Origin: Adiantum capillus-veneris
Lineage: Eukaryota; Streptophyta; Polypodiopsida; Polypodiales; Pteridaceae
Length of the DNA stretch: 64,000 bases
Direction of reading: 5' to 3'
Assembly (NCBI GenBank): GCA_014529385.2
Contig: CM043959.1
Span: forward strand, 2,759,358-2,823,357
Part shown: positions 1 to 11,290 of the stretch, piece after piece
Layout: every line of letters begins with the position of its first letter
Position numbering within the stretch: the stretch's first letter is position 1
The notes under the pieces: model-generated
The model's database searches: none
What the model was told of the DNA's origin: nothing
Seen by the model: only the letters and a program-made list of their open reading frames with translations
Program-made: the position numbers and the translations under genes

Positions 1-605
1 AAAGATGAAAGAGTCTTTTTCAAATTTTCCCAACTACAAATGGTTTGGCCAGAGTGACAATCCTATCTATATTGCGTCAAAAAAATGGCAAGAGTTTACA
101 AGATCTACACATCTTGTAGTTGCAACCTAGTAGCCAGGATACTTACTGATCCATGCATCCCATCCTCTATCAACTATAGTTTCAATCAAAGCAGGCTTCA
201 CTTCTTACAAGGTGGCAAGAAGATAATATATGGTAGGAAACCTTGTCGCACACAATATCTGTAAAGTTTTATTGGGTGATTTTGTTAAAAAAATCATACA
301 AAAAATTATGACCTCTGATAAATTTCACCACATGGTTTGCATCCAATAGAGTTTGTTTTATGGCGGCCATTTTATTGATGTCTTTTAGCAAAAAATTAAG
401 AGTATGCACTCCACATGGCACCCAAGTAATATCTTTGTACTTAAGTTGGATAGCCCTCCCTACATTCTTGTAGTTGGATGCATTATCTGTGATGATTGTA
501 GTCACATTCTTTGGTCCACCTACCCTTGCTATAGTGCGCTCTTGGACCCTTGATAATCAGCCTTAGCGGGGACATAAAGGCAAAAAAACATGGATACTCC
601 TTTGG
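1..605 (-). pseudogene. hAT transposase remnant (DUF659 region), copy 1
   Basis: Read on the minus strand, about 505 to 269 is open and resembles the DUF659 part of plant hAT transposases. It has a V/I-T-D-N-A-S-N-Y block, a W-V-P-C-x-x-H-T-L block, then L-L-K-D-I, I-K-Q-T and F-I-R-G-H-N. Upstream (505-605) the pattern continues weakly (R-V-G-G-P-K-N-V). Downstream (about 250 to 1) it continues with stops. The catalytic RNase H-like core and hAT C-terminal dimerisation domain are absent, so this is a dead fragment. It sits back to back with a degenerate coiled-coil ORF on the other strand and recurs at 19721-20275. Assignment to hAT is firm; the exact edges are not. Confidence 0.7.
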
Positions 606-612
606 AATCAAC

Positions 613-1790
613 CTTCATATAACAACGATGACGATGAGGAAGAAGAGGAACAATATAAACTCCATCGAGTACATCTGAGGAAAAGATTGACTAAGCATAC
701 AAGCACAATACCAATTACGCAACCTCTGAGATCTATGGAGGATGCTCAAGCCCAAAGGGAGGAGCTCCGCAAGAAGAAAGAGAAAGAAAACAAAAACCTC
801 AGAGCTGAAGCAGACGATGAAGGAGAGGATGTGAGATTGAATATTGAAGATTTACAAGGTATCCAACAAGAGCTTCAAGGTGAGCTACAAAGGGAGTAGG
901 AAAATGCTGCTCATTTCTACCACGAAGCTCAAGCCTTTAATGAGGCTAACACAAGTTTGCAGGTTGAGAAATAATGCATGGAATAAGAACTCAAAAAAGA
1001 AAGGCAAAAGAATGTGAAACTAGGGGAATCCTATGGGGTTGTCAGCAAAACATTTACACAAATCCTAGCAATGCAAGACACCCCAACCCTTGATTCTACT
1101 TCAGCAACGCCATCCTCAATGATACAAGAGTTGGAGGATCTCAAGGCACCCCTAGCTGAAGAACATTATGATAGGTAAATCATAACATATGGGCATAAGG
1201 CCATTCAAAAGAAAAAAGAGGATGAAATTGTAATGCTATAGGAACAACTTGAAAAAGATAAAGAAGAATTCACTGCTCAATATGGCACACAGACCATAGC
1301 TTTGCAACTAGGGGATTTGTCCATGAGTTCCATAAGGGCCCGACAACCTTCATTGAAAATCCATCAAACAACAGGGTAAGAGAAGATGGGCATGGATCGT
1401 CCAATTGTAGAGCTGCCAAGCACATCTATAGAGGCAAAATTACATGATTTAGAAGAAAAAGAAGATCAAACAGATGCCTAGACGGAGATTCTACAGTGGA
1501 GCTCTAAAGTGCGCGATCCTTCTCACAATTTTCCAGAGTCAGAGAAATTTTGACAAAGTTGGGACGGGTACCAAACTCCCACAAGATTCATGCAAGGCAT
1601 GGAAGGTGTTTTTGAGAACCATTGACATGAAAAAGGTTATCGATCTATTGGCTTCAAAATAACGATGGATTCAAGGGAAGCACGGTTTTGGTTATCCTCC
1701 ACCACACGATTTGATGCCATGAAATTCAAGACAATCGCTTCATATCTGATGGAGTTTTTTGTTATAGAAGAATTCTATGGCCGATAAGTA
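613..1790 (+). pseudogene. Degenerate coiled-coil ORF3-like sequence, copy 1
   Basis: The plus strand encodes a charged, Glu/Lys/Gln-rich, heptad-like protein broken by several in-frame stops (the first near 897, others near 972, 985, 1176 and 1240). Open pieces include 687-899. The reading continues past the stops with recognisable phrases such as S-Y-G-V-V-S-K-T and H-K-A-I-Q-K, which recur at 20285-21440, 43115-44613 and 49640-50720. It resembles the coiled-coil ORF3 of elements A1 and E3 in composition and position but belongs to a divergent family. No enzymatic motif is visible. It is likely the 3' part of an old non-autonomous or truncated retroelement. Confidence 0.6.
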
Positions 1791-3269
1791 CAATGAGCTA
1801 GAGATTAATGTTTTTCATTCATTTAACTTTTGCAAAAACTTTTGTATTAGTAAAAGCAAGCTTTGAGACCATGACTTATGGTGGAAGGGGAGCTTGTTCC
1901 AAGGGATGTTTGTTAAGGACAAAAATCATGGTGTTTAGGCGAGACATGTTGCATGAAGATACAAGCAAGGCTTGTGGCATGTAAGGCAAAGATACTCGGC
2001 ATGGACGACTAGTTGTTTTTATTTACAAAACAACAAAAAAATTTCTCTCTAGTTCAAAGTTTTGGATTTTCTAGAGCACAAATCCTAGGCAAGTTTTCCA
2101 AACTCAATGCAGTAGTCATCCAATTGACGAAAGGCAAGTTAAGCCGCCACCCATGACTTTTCATCCACATTTCTTCTCACCTACCTTTGCTTGACAAAGG
2201 GGGCAAATTTACTCGTCATGGATGACTCCTCGGCATGGCCGACCACTAGCTACAGATTGAGAAGCTGATAGGAGTTCTCTATTTTTTGTGTTTTGGATTT
2301 GCATTGTTTTGCTAGGACATGGTTCTAGGTAAAGTTTGTCGAAGCTTTCGTTGATGAAGACAAAACTATATGGTCAAGGACAATAGTAGTCAAGCCAAAG
2401 GAGGTACAAGGTACTTACCTTGCAAGTATTTTGTTTGTTTTTCAATACGTTGTATAATTCAACAAGGACAATAATCTGCAAATTCTAGACAAGGTTAACT
2501 TTCTTTTGATATGCCATTGTAAATTGGCAAGAGTATCTATTAACGATGAGCATCATAACTCCATGAGTACGTATGTGAAGCAAGGATTCCCTTTTGGCAT
2601 TTGGCATCGCGGTTTTTAGAGTTTGGAATATGATTTTAGCATACAAACTTGGAAAAACTAATCAAGATGCCTGCAAGTTTTTACATCACACGAGGGCGTA
2701 TATGATGCATACGACAAATCACTCAAGAAGTGCTTGTTTTTTTTGTAATTTGACCTTTTATTTGAAAAAGATTTCTCAACGGTGCAAAGCAAGGTGCTTT
2801 GCTAGACTTCATGAGAAGCAAGCCTTTTCTCATGTACCAAGGTATTATTGATTGACTTCAGATCAACAATAATGGCATGCATCCTTCGCACTACCTAGGT
2901 ATAAGCTCAAAGTTTATGCAATGACGCACTGTGATGTATCCATGCCAATGTAATCATGCAAGGCACGTATACCAGGGGCTCACATGGTTGAGACTGCCAT
3001 TGAAGCTAAGGGCTTCTTATTCTACTTTTTGATATGTATGCATAGCATACTAGTATGATGGACATACGAACCCCAAAATTGTCTACACTTTCGCTATAGC
3101 GCTAGCTACTCTGTCAAGGACGAGGTCATTTATTGATGTCTTAAAACATTTTTTATTCATGTTTATTTATAGGCAAAGTGTCATACTTTACCCTCATACA
3201 GTCACGATCACATACCATGTAAGTGGGTCAAGATGTGACTTATGGTACTGCTCTCTACGAGAGAATTGT
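1791..3269 (+). other. Non-coding, LTR-like DNA
   Basis: No supported gene. Short open stretches (for example 2594-2851 and 3159-3344) lack motifs and are conserved only because the whole block is duplicated at 21441-22960. A purine-rich stretch at 1880-1893 directly followed by TGTTCC looks like a polypurine tract and LTR start, so much of this may be the LTR of the element that owned the upstream coiled-coil ORF. The other end of that LTR was not found. Confidence 0.4.
1880..1893 (+). other. Candidate polypurine tract
   Basis: GGTGGAAGGGGAGC precedes a TGTT start at 1895. The same arrangement occurs in copy 2 near 21548-21563. Position just after the degenerate coiled-coil ORF is what is expected for plus-strand priming of an LTR element. 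The call is by position and composition only. Confidence 0.4.
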
Positions 3270-3717
<448 letters not shown>

Positions 3718-3722
3718 ATAAG
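3718..3722. repeat. Target site duplication ATAAG (left)
   Basis: ATAAG immediately precedes the TG of the LTR at 3723. The same five bases immediately follow the LTR end at 24212-24216 and also precede the second LTR at 23321-23325. Five bp is the usual duplication size for Ty3/gypsy integrases. Confidence 0.8.
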
Positions 3723-4650
3723 TGTTAGAAGCTGGACACACCCTACAAAAACTGACTTCTCGACAGTTTATCAATTTTTTTGTAATTATTCATTTATCGA
3801 GAAAACCTAACATTTCACCTTGTAAATATTGGGGCTTACAGAAGTTTCCAGATTGTATCCCAATTTTGATAGTTAGATTGAGTAGATGGTTGATTTGGAA
3901 CTTTAGGGTTTGAGAATTGTAAGGTATATATACCACTTTTTGACCTTAATGAAACACCCTTTGTCAAGTTTTAAAAAAAGTATGTGAGTGAGCGTATTGT
4001 GTACGAGAGAGAGAGTGAGAACTTCATCTTGACGCTACGCGAGTACCGGTGGTCAGAATCGAGTGCGGAGAAGTGCAGCGTGTTGCCCCCGACGAGAGCT
4101 ATGCGCCGATACCTACATTGCACGCGTACGGTCCGGTTTGGCGAGCTCCATCTACGAGCTTCATCTGGTGATTCGGTGAGCATACGTTGTCTGATTTTGC
4201 TATGCAGCATATCCACGCGTTCGCATTGAGTAGAGATACACATGAGGCACTTTAGATTTCGGAAACAATGACCTGTAAATTTCGGCCAGACATCCTACGC
4301 GATTCTGCACCGTGTGTTTTGGGTTGGGGTTTTGGTTCATAGACCTTAGGGAGAGCGACCTATTGGTGTTAGTAGGGTCTCCTTCAAGTTTTGTGGCATT
4401 TGATGGTTGTTTGATGGGTCTTCGGCTCTAGACAGTGTTGTAGGAAGTTTCCTCTTATGCATTCTTGAAGACTGTGACTTAGACAATTGGTAGAGACCTC
4501 TGTAGGAATTAGTTAGGAGTCGGTCGAGTGTAGGTTGACACCTTATGCTTGCTTCCACGCACCTACGGATCGAGATTCGTCCTTAGCTGGAAAATCTTAT
4601 TAGGTGAGTTCTCGCTGTGCTGACGTCCGTCCGGGCATATCCATCCAACA
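3723..4650 (+). repeat. 5' LTR of element A1 (928 bp)
   Basis: It starts TGTTAGAAG and ends CCAACA, is preceded by ATAAG and followed one base later by a primer binding site. A TATA-like GGTATATATACC lies near 3924-3936. It matches 23326-24211 apart from scattered substitutions and a roughly 40-bp extra segment near 4000. Its last 260 bp or so are recognisably homologous to the end of the E3 LTR, showing that the two elements are related outside their coding parts too. Confidence 0.85.
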
Positions 4651-4651
4651 T

Positions 4652-4669
4652 TGGCGCCGCTGTCGGGGA
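4652..4669 (+). other. Primer binding site, tRNA-Asp-like
   Basis: TGGCGCCGCTGTCGGGGA lies one base after the LTR. It matches the complement of the 3' end of plant tRNA-Asp (as I recall that tRNA) with two differences, one of which can form a G-U pair. It fixes the LTR boundary and the element's orientation. Confidence 0.75.
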
Positions 4670-6304
4670 CGAAAACCTTAGGTAGGTGACTGAGAGTAGT
4701 TCTTGAGGATAGGGATTTTTGGTTTGCCAAGAGTCTCATTTTACATTTAGATAGGACCCGAGGGTGGAGGACTCTTTAGGTATTAGAGGGAGTCTAGGAA
4801 GCAAGTGTCTGGCCTAGATCCTTCGCAATAGGTAGATTTAGGTAGACTAAGATAGTTTTAGGTATTAGTTGAGTTCTTGAGTAGGAGTCAGAGTGGTAGA
4901 AGCGGTGAGAGGAGAGCTTGAGAGTCCGGAAAGGCCAGAAAGCAACCAAAACACCATTATCACCATTTCACATGACGAGTAGGAGTAGAGTAAGTAGGAC
5001 ATCATGATTCAGGATCTAGAGCACTTCATACATGTATACTTGCTTGGTAAATTCATCACAAGGTTGTAAAAGATGCAAAAGGATGCAAAAAGACGCAAAA
5101 GTGAGTTTGAAAGCCGAAGTGAAGTCTAAAAGTTACTGTGAGTGTTTCTGATAGAGCTACAGAGCATCAAGAGCATTTCTGTCAGGAAAAAAATTAATTT
5201 TAAGTCAGGAGACATCGTATGTGTAGGATGTCTACAGGCTAATCTGGAGGGAATTTGGGAATTTTGAGTTGACCAGTGTGTTCAGAAGGTGGGGTTTACC
5301 CTATTTTCAACTGGAAAGTGGAAATTTGACCATATCTTGACAGGATAAGGCCAGATAGACTGAAATTGCGAGACATCCTACCCAAATTGTGCCAAGGCAT
5401 TATTTCAAAACCAAAACCATAGGATGGCTGCAGGAGCATGATCTGCATGATATATTGAGTGACTGAGAGGGGTTTCATCTCATTTGGGTGAGAAAATTGG
5501 GTTCAAAGCTGACTTTAGTAATTTTGACTAAAAAGGCAAGAACAGCTAAAACTGGGGACTTTTGAAATCCAAACCAAAATCTAAGCATACCATTGGGTTG
5601 CTGACATCAAGGGGAAGCTGTGGGTCAAGTCTGGGGTCAAACAGGCCAAAAAGACATCCTACGCGTAGGATGTCTTCTGTGTGATTTTGCACTTCAAACC
5701 TAATTTTGAGCATACCAAAGTGTTTAGCAACTCAAGGGGAGCCTGTGTTTTGCAATTGAAGCCATTCTGAGCAAAAAGACATCCTACGCATATGATGTAT
5801 AATGCAAGAAATTGAAGCCATATATTGACTATGGGCATAGCAAGGTGTTGTATAGCCTGAGACAAGCCTCTAGTCAATTTTGGTCCAATTTGGAGTTGAT
5901 TAGACTGATCAAGACCAGCAACAGGCTGTCGGAACAGATTGCTGACCCATTGACCAGCTTATAGGTGTCCAAATCAAAAAGTAAAAACAGCTGTGGACTC
6001 AACACATCAAGGGGAATCCATAGTGCAAAAGTCCAGATAAAACATAGCAGGAGACATCCTACGCGTAGGATGTCTATTGGGGCCTACTGAAGAGAAAATT
6101 TGACTGGGCTTAGACAGTGAGATTCCATTTGGCTTAAGGGTTCCAGAACTTCTTTCAGAAGTGAATTTGGACCTTGTTTATCCATTTGACGGAGCAAAGA
6201 CTGAAATTCAGACGTTTTCACGAAAATTGACCAACATCTGAGGGAAGCACAGTTCCAGATTAGCAGACCTAATCCAGAAAATCAGGAGTGTATAAAATAC
6301 AGTA
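4670..6304 (+). other. Long untranslated leader of A1
   Basis: About 1.6 kb without a supportable gene between primer site and gag. It holds three full palindromic sites (5652, 5777, 6052) and a degraded one (5210). The N-terminal capsid part of gag would be expected near its end but is not recognisable, so a deletion may have removed it. Confidence 0.6.
5210..6075 (+). repeat. 24-bp palindromes in A1 leader (four sites)
   Basis: Sites at 5210-5233 (degraded), 5652-5675 (perfect), 5777-5800 (degraded) and 6052-6075 (perfect). The core is ACATCCTACGCGTAGGATGT within AGA...TCT. The same element repeats them at 16005-16487, and E3 has a variant form. A half site (4288-4300) occurs inside the 5' LTR. 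Confidence 0.85.
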
Positions 6305-8017
6305 GTGGTTGAGATTAACTCTCCAGTTATACCAATCATTATTAAGATAACCTCTAGCAAGTTAAATGCTTTGATTCGATTGCCGAAATTACTTGATGAC
6401 GATTCATCTTCACAACAAAGTGGAAGCAAGTCTTCTAAGATAGCACTGAAAGGAGAAATTGATGTAAACCAAGAGCTGCTTATATATGAAGTGCTAAAAA
6501 ATATTAACTTGTACACCAAACCCCAAGCTAAACAGCCCAAGTGGTGTGCTATTGAACAAAAATGGACAAACCATGGGACAGAGGAATGTTATTATAATTA
6601 GGGATATGTGAGAGAGAGACCTTATGCTACCCAGGCTCAAGTAGCTTCTCCTCAAGTTCCACCCATGCCTAGGTATCAAGCAAGCAACCTACCAGGACCT
6701 GTAGGTGTAGAAAGACCACAACCGGTGTTGGGGCAACAACCCCACTTACCAGGATTACGACAAGTCGGTATAAGATACACACCAACCGTAACCGAAGCAG
6801 AGGAAAAGGCTTTGATGCCTATGCATGCATATTACAAAGATCCCAATGGATATGCATCAAAATCTGTCTATTATCCATCGAAAGAACCCTCGACACCAGA
6901 ACCATGGAGCATGATAGGAAGTACAGGACCACCAATAGCTGCACAGGCAGCAGAAGAAGGAAGATATAGCTTAGATGAACGAACATTGTTGTTCATAGCC
7001 AACGGAGGCATGGGCAGACAAAGACATATATACCAACAAAGAGGAGCTCAAGGAGCACCTCAACAACCCAAGGGACCCTGCTACAAATGTGGTGGAGACC
7101 ATTGGCTAAGAGACTTTCCTCATGATGAAATCATTAGAGTCAACGCATATTGCACCGAGTGTGGAGTTACTCATTTGATTTTGGATTGCCCTAAAAACCC
7201 GAGCAAAGGAGCCAAAACTACCTTGAACATGCTAGAAACGGTACCTTCTAGTGGAGGGTCAGAAAATGAAACAATCATACCTATTCAGGCTATGACACGA
7301 GCCCAAGCTCAAAGAATGACAAATGAACCCATAATTGAAGAACCAAAAACCGATGCCCAAAGTTCAGAAACGAAAAATCAGAGAAGCACTTGGAAAGCTA
7401 GAAAGACGCGCATGAAGGTCTGGAAAGAACGAGAGCAAACAGCTCTATCCGAGGAGTTAAAACATACAAAGGATAGATTAGGGCGGTTAGAGGATCTAGC
7501 TAGCCTAAGCTCACACACCGCAGAAACCATAGCTCCCAAGGAAATAGTAGAACCCAAAAGTGCAGGATCAAGAGGATCAGTACTGGCAGACAAGGTAAAT
7601 GAGCAGTTGGATGCACTTCTAAAAGCGTACGAAGCCAGACTCAAAAAGAACCAAACCCAGGAACAAAGATGGATGACTTATCCATATGTTGAAATAGAAA
7701 AACAAAGGTTGGAAATGTGTAGAAGGATGATTGAAACAGCTCAATCATTGATGGAAGACCCGCTGGGTAAACCTGCAAATTGGCATGAAGTACCAGCTCC
7801 AACCCCTATCCAACCAACTTTAGAGGAACAAGTAGAGACGAAGGAAAGACTCATGAATGCCTATGAGTCTAAAGGAGAGTCTATCATAGTGCCAAATACA
7901 ATAGATAAGGCAAGTGACGGGTTCCAGCCTAAAACATTGGCAGAAATGGGTAAGGATTATAGCGGTCTAGACGATATGTGGAGCAAATCCGTGAGTCCAA
8001 CGAGGCTAACAGAGTGA
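6305..8017 (+). pseudogene. A1 gag remnant with two zinc-knuckle-like motifs
   Basis: The start at 6305 is only the first open codon; the reading is interrupted by a stop near 6599 and continues to 8017. Near 6540 is a W-C...H...H-x-T-E-E-C pattern like the spacer zinc motif of plant Ty3/gypsy Gag. Near 7080 is C-x2-C-x4-H with the final Cys replaced by Phe, then near 7150 a complete C-x2-C-x4-H-x4-C. Downstream is a Lys/Glu-rich region with a likely coiled coil. Gag would package genomic RNA in a cytoplasmic particle. The capsid N-terminal domain is missing and one knuckle has lost a ligand, so this copy is not functional. It overlaps the protease frame at 7978. Confidence 0.75.
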
Positions 8018-9482
8018 GTAACCACATGAATAGCACGAGAAAAGAGAAGAATGAGATCTTACCTCCTATTGAAGAATTTGAGGCAAGGTCACAAATGAAC
8101 TTTGAGATACATTCTCAAGGGGGAGACCAGGGATCAATTAGTTCGGGGCACAGCCAACCAGACTCGCTGAAAACACTACCCTCTTACCTAGGAGAGTATG
8201 AAGCCAACTCTGAAGTGAGAGAAATCCCATCTCAAAGACTTTCTTCTAGCAAAGTGATGGACTCAAAAGGATTGATTGAGTTATTGTCCACCCCGGTGGC
8301 ATGCACAATCACATTAGCCGAACTCCTAAGGTTACGACCAAACATGTGGACCACAGTAGGTAAATTCCTAGAAAAATTTGGAGTGACAGACCCCACCTTG
8401 AGGCTACAAGAAGGGATCAGAGAGTTGGACCGGCCTCAACTAAACACTAGGCCAGTACCATTAAACAAGGTTGGAGAGTATTGCGAGGGAGAAGATGGAA
8501 ACACCACACTACCAGTGGAATTCCAAGGAGTAGTTTTCAAAGCTATTCTTGACAGTGGAGCAGGAGTTGCTATCGCCACCAAGGAAATCTGGAAAAAATG
8601 GGGAAAACCATATTTAAGAGCTACCAGAATGAAATTACAATTGGCAGTGGGTTCATGGAGAAGCCTCTAGGACTCTTAGAAAAAGTGATTGTCACTTCAT
8701 GTGGAATCGAGTATGAGCATACATTTACAATAGTCGATTTCGACAAAAAGAACAATTATGAGATCATCTTGGGAAGACCATTCATGCGATAATTGAAGAT
8801 GGTCCAAGATTGGGGTTACGACCACATATACGTCAGACATGGCGAGACAACAACTAAAATACACCTGAAAGACCATAGTTACAAAGATGTGAACCAAACA
8901 CCTGTGTAAGAGTTTGATTCAGCTACAATAGCAGGATCGGAACTCCCAGCATGGTTAGGGCAACAAAAAGAGCTATGGATGTGTGGAGCTTCACATTGTG
9001 GAAGCTTAAGAAGGGAGGAATGCGTCTTAGAAAGAGCGATTGAGGACAAGGAGTATATTCTGGAACCTTTTCCTGAAGATGCCTTGGAATCTCTAGAATG
9101 GGAACATATACTAGCAACATTGGATGTCTGTACCATTACAGATAGTCCAACAACAAAACCAGGAGAAGATGAGACGATAGAACCACCAGAACAAGAAGAG
9201 TTTTATAACTCCTCTGAACATCTGGAAGTAAATAATGATGCAGATAATGAGTGTTCAGACAACTCAAGTGAGCGTGGGGAGAAAAAAGAGAATATCAAGG
9301 AGTTTTATGATTTTGCTAATCAACACCCTAGACTCCAGGAACACTATAGGAGGAAACGAGCAGGGAACAAATCAAGAGAGAACCTGATGCCCAGGATAAA
9401 AGGTAAAACCCACTATTTGATGCTTGTAAAAGCAGAGGATTGTGTAAAAGATCAAATATCAGGAAGATTCTCAAAAGATTGA
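7978..9482 (+). pseudogene. A1 first aspartic protease (canonical position) and linker
   Basis: The catalytic D-S-G-A-G lies at about 8551-8565 within A-I-L-D-S-G, followed about 70 codons later by I-I-L-G-R-P-F (about 8763-8783), the conserved C-terminal motif of retropepsins. The reading needs a frameshift near 8650 and runs through stops near 8790 and 8908. Retropepsin cleaves the Gag-Pol polyprotein as a homodimer. The linker to about 9482 is acidic and matches E3. Position before RT is the normal Ty3/gypsy place. E3 carries the intact equivalent. Confidence 0.85.
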
Positions 9483-9697
9483 AGGGAAAGAATGCGAGAG
9501 GAAATAAAATAGGTACGAAAAGCTAAAACAGAAACAAAATCACAAAAATCTCAAAAATAAAAAAAGAAACAACGAAAAACCAAGAGTGGACCAAACTGGA
9601 GCATAAACAGAAATACCAAGAACTGAAACGGTCTTTACGAGAGGTATGGACTACTGAGGAAGATAGTGATGGAAAAGGGGAATCAGGAAAGGGAAAC
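9483..9697 (+). pseudogene. Degenerate linker between protease and RT
   Basis: Lys/Arg-rich coding remnant with stops near 9481, 9510 and 9557. It corresponds to E3 pol residues about 430-505, which are also highly charged. No domain is recognised. Confidence 0.5.
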
Positions 9698-11290
9698 ATG
9701 AATGTACCATCACACTATCGGAAATTTACCATCCAGGACAAAAAAATCATCATGACGCCACCAGTCAGGGAAAGAACCAACCAAGAATCTTATGATGGGC
9801 CAGAAAATGCAAAAAGGATAGATCTCACGAAACCAGGTGAAAAGCCTCAGTCGGTCTATATAGAAAATGATTTAGAGCCTGAAGAAGAAGAACGACTAAC
9901 ACAACTTCTCAAGAAGTATAAAGATGTGTTCGCATGGTCCTATAAAGACCTCAAAGGAGTTGATCCATCGATATGCAAACATATAATTCCTTTGAAATCG
10001 GATGCCAAACCTAGCAAACAACGTCCTTATACATATAATGACACATTTGCTAAACGAATCAAAGAGGAGATTGACAAGCTGATGGAAGTTGAATTCATCT
10101 ATGAGATCGAACATACAGATTGGGTGTCACCCATTGTGGTAGTCCCCAAAAAGAACGGAAAACTGCGAGTGTGTGTAAACCTCAAAAAGGTGAATGCAGC
10201 CACCATAAGGGATAATTATCCCTTGCCAATCACAGAACATGTACTTGAGAGGGTGGTCGGGAAACGAGTTTATTCCTTTCTGGATGGATTTTCAGGATAT
10301 AACCAATTGGCAATTGCAAGGGAGGATCAACACAAAACAACGTTTGCCACAGAATGGGGAATTTATGCGTATTGAGTTATGCCGTTTGGCCTAACTAATG
10401 CCCTAGTTACCTTCCAAAGGATAATGAAGCACGCGTTCAAAGAATACCTAAGAATATTCTTAGAAATATACATGGATGATCTTTGTGTACACTCTCTTCT
10501 ACGAGAGGAACATATTGACCATTTGCAAAAGGTATTTGAGAAATGCAGGACATATCGAATCTGTCTTAACCCGGAAAAGTGTATCTTTATGGTTAAGCAA
10601 GGCCACATCTTAGGACACATTGTCTCAAGAAATGGCATAACCACTGACCTATACAAAGTCAAAGTCATAGTATACCTACCCAGGCCTACTAATGCGAAAC
10701 AAGTGCAATCTTTCATGGGACACTACGGATATTATCGAAGATTCATATACATGTATGCAGTCATTGCACAACCTTTGTATCGTTTACTGGTCAACTTCGA
10801 TTGGACTGAGGAGTGTGAAACTTCATTCCAAAAGTTGAAGGAAAACCTTGTATCATCACCTATACTTAAAGCACCAGATTGGGAAAAGATATTCCATGTT
10901 CACATTGATGCTTTTGCATATGCAATCGAGAGTATTCTGGCTCAACCAGCAGACGGAACAATGGATTTTCCAATTTTTTATGCAAGCCGATAGTTAAACA
11001 GTGCGGAAAATAACTACACAACCACCGAAAGAGAGGGGTTAGGAATGATTTATGTTGTAAAGAAATTTCGGCATTATTTGCTCGCAAACAAATTTGTGTT
11101 CTTCACAGATCATCAAGCTCTTTTGTATCTGGTAAATAAACCATGCAATACAGGGAGAATTGTACGCTGGTTTATTATATTGCTAGAGTTTGATTTCACA
11201 GTGGTGGTAAAAAAGGATAAAACCCATCTACGAGCGGATCATCTTTCAAGGATACACAACGGGGAAGCTCCTGAAGGAGTAGATGATGAC
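9698..11290 (+). pseudogene. A1 reverse transcriptase and RNase H
   Basis: RT motifs in order: W-V-S-P-I-V-V-V-P-K-K-N-G (about 10120), F-L-D-G-F-S-G-Y-N-Q (about 10280, first catalytic Asp), V-M-P-F-G-L-T-N-A (about 10376) and Y-M-D-D-L (about 10470, catalytic pair). RNase H follows with H-V-H-I-D (about 10900), T-T-T-E-R-E-G (about 11025), F-F-T-D-H-Q-A (about 11100) and R-A-D-H-L-S-R (about 11235), all four acidic residues kept. Stops near 10374 and 10993 break it; the frame is otherwise kept. RT-RH copies genomic RNA into DNA in the particle. This copy is dead but its catalytic residues are unmutated. Confidence 0.9.

Noticed and set aside
2594-2851. Small plus-strand gene in the flank repeat
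   Set aside because: It is repeated identically at 22261-22518 only because the whole block is duplicated; no motif, start context or codon pattern supports it.
5296-5877. Short minus-strand ORFs in the A1 leader
   Set aside because: They lack motifs, are in the opposite orientation to the element and overlap the palindromic leader.
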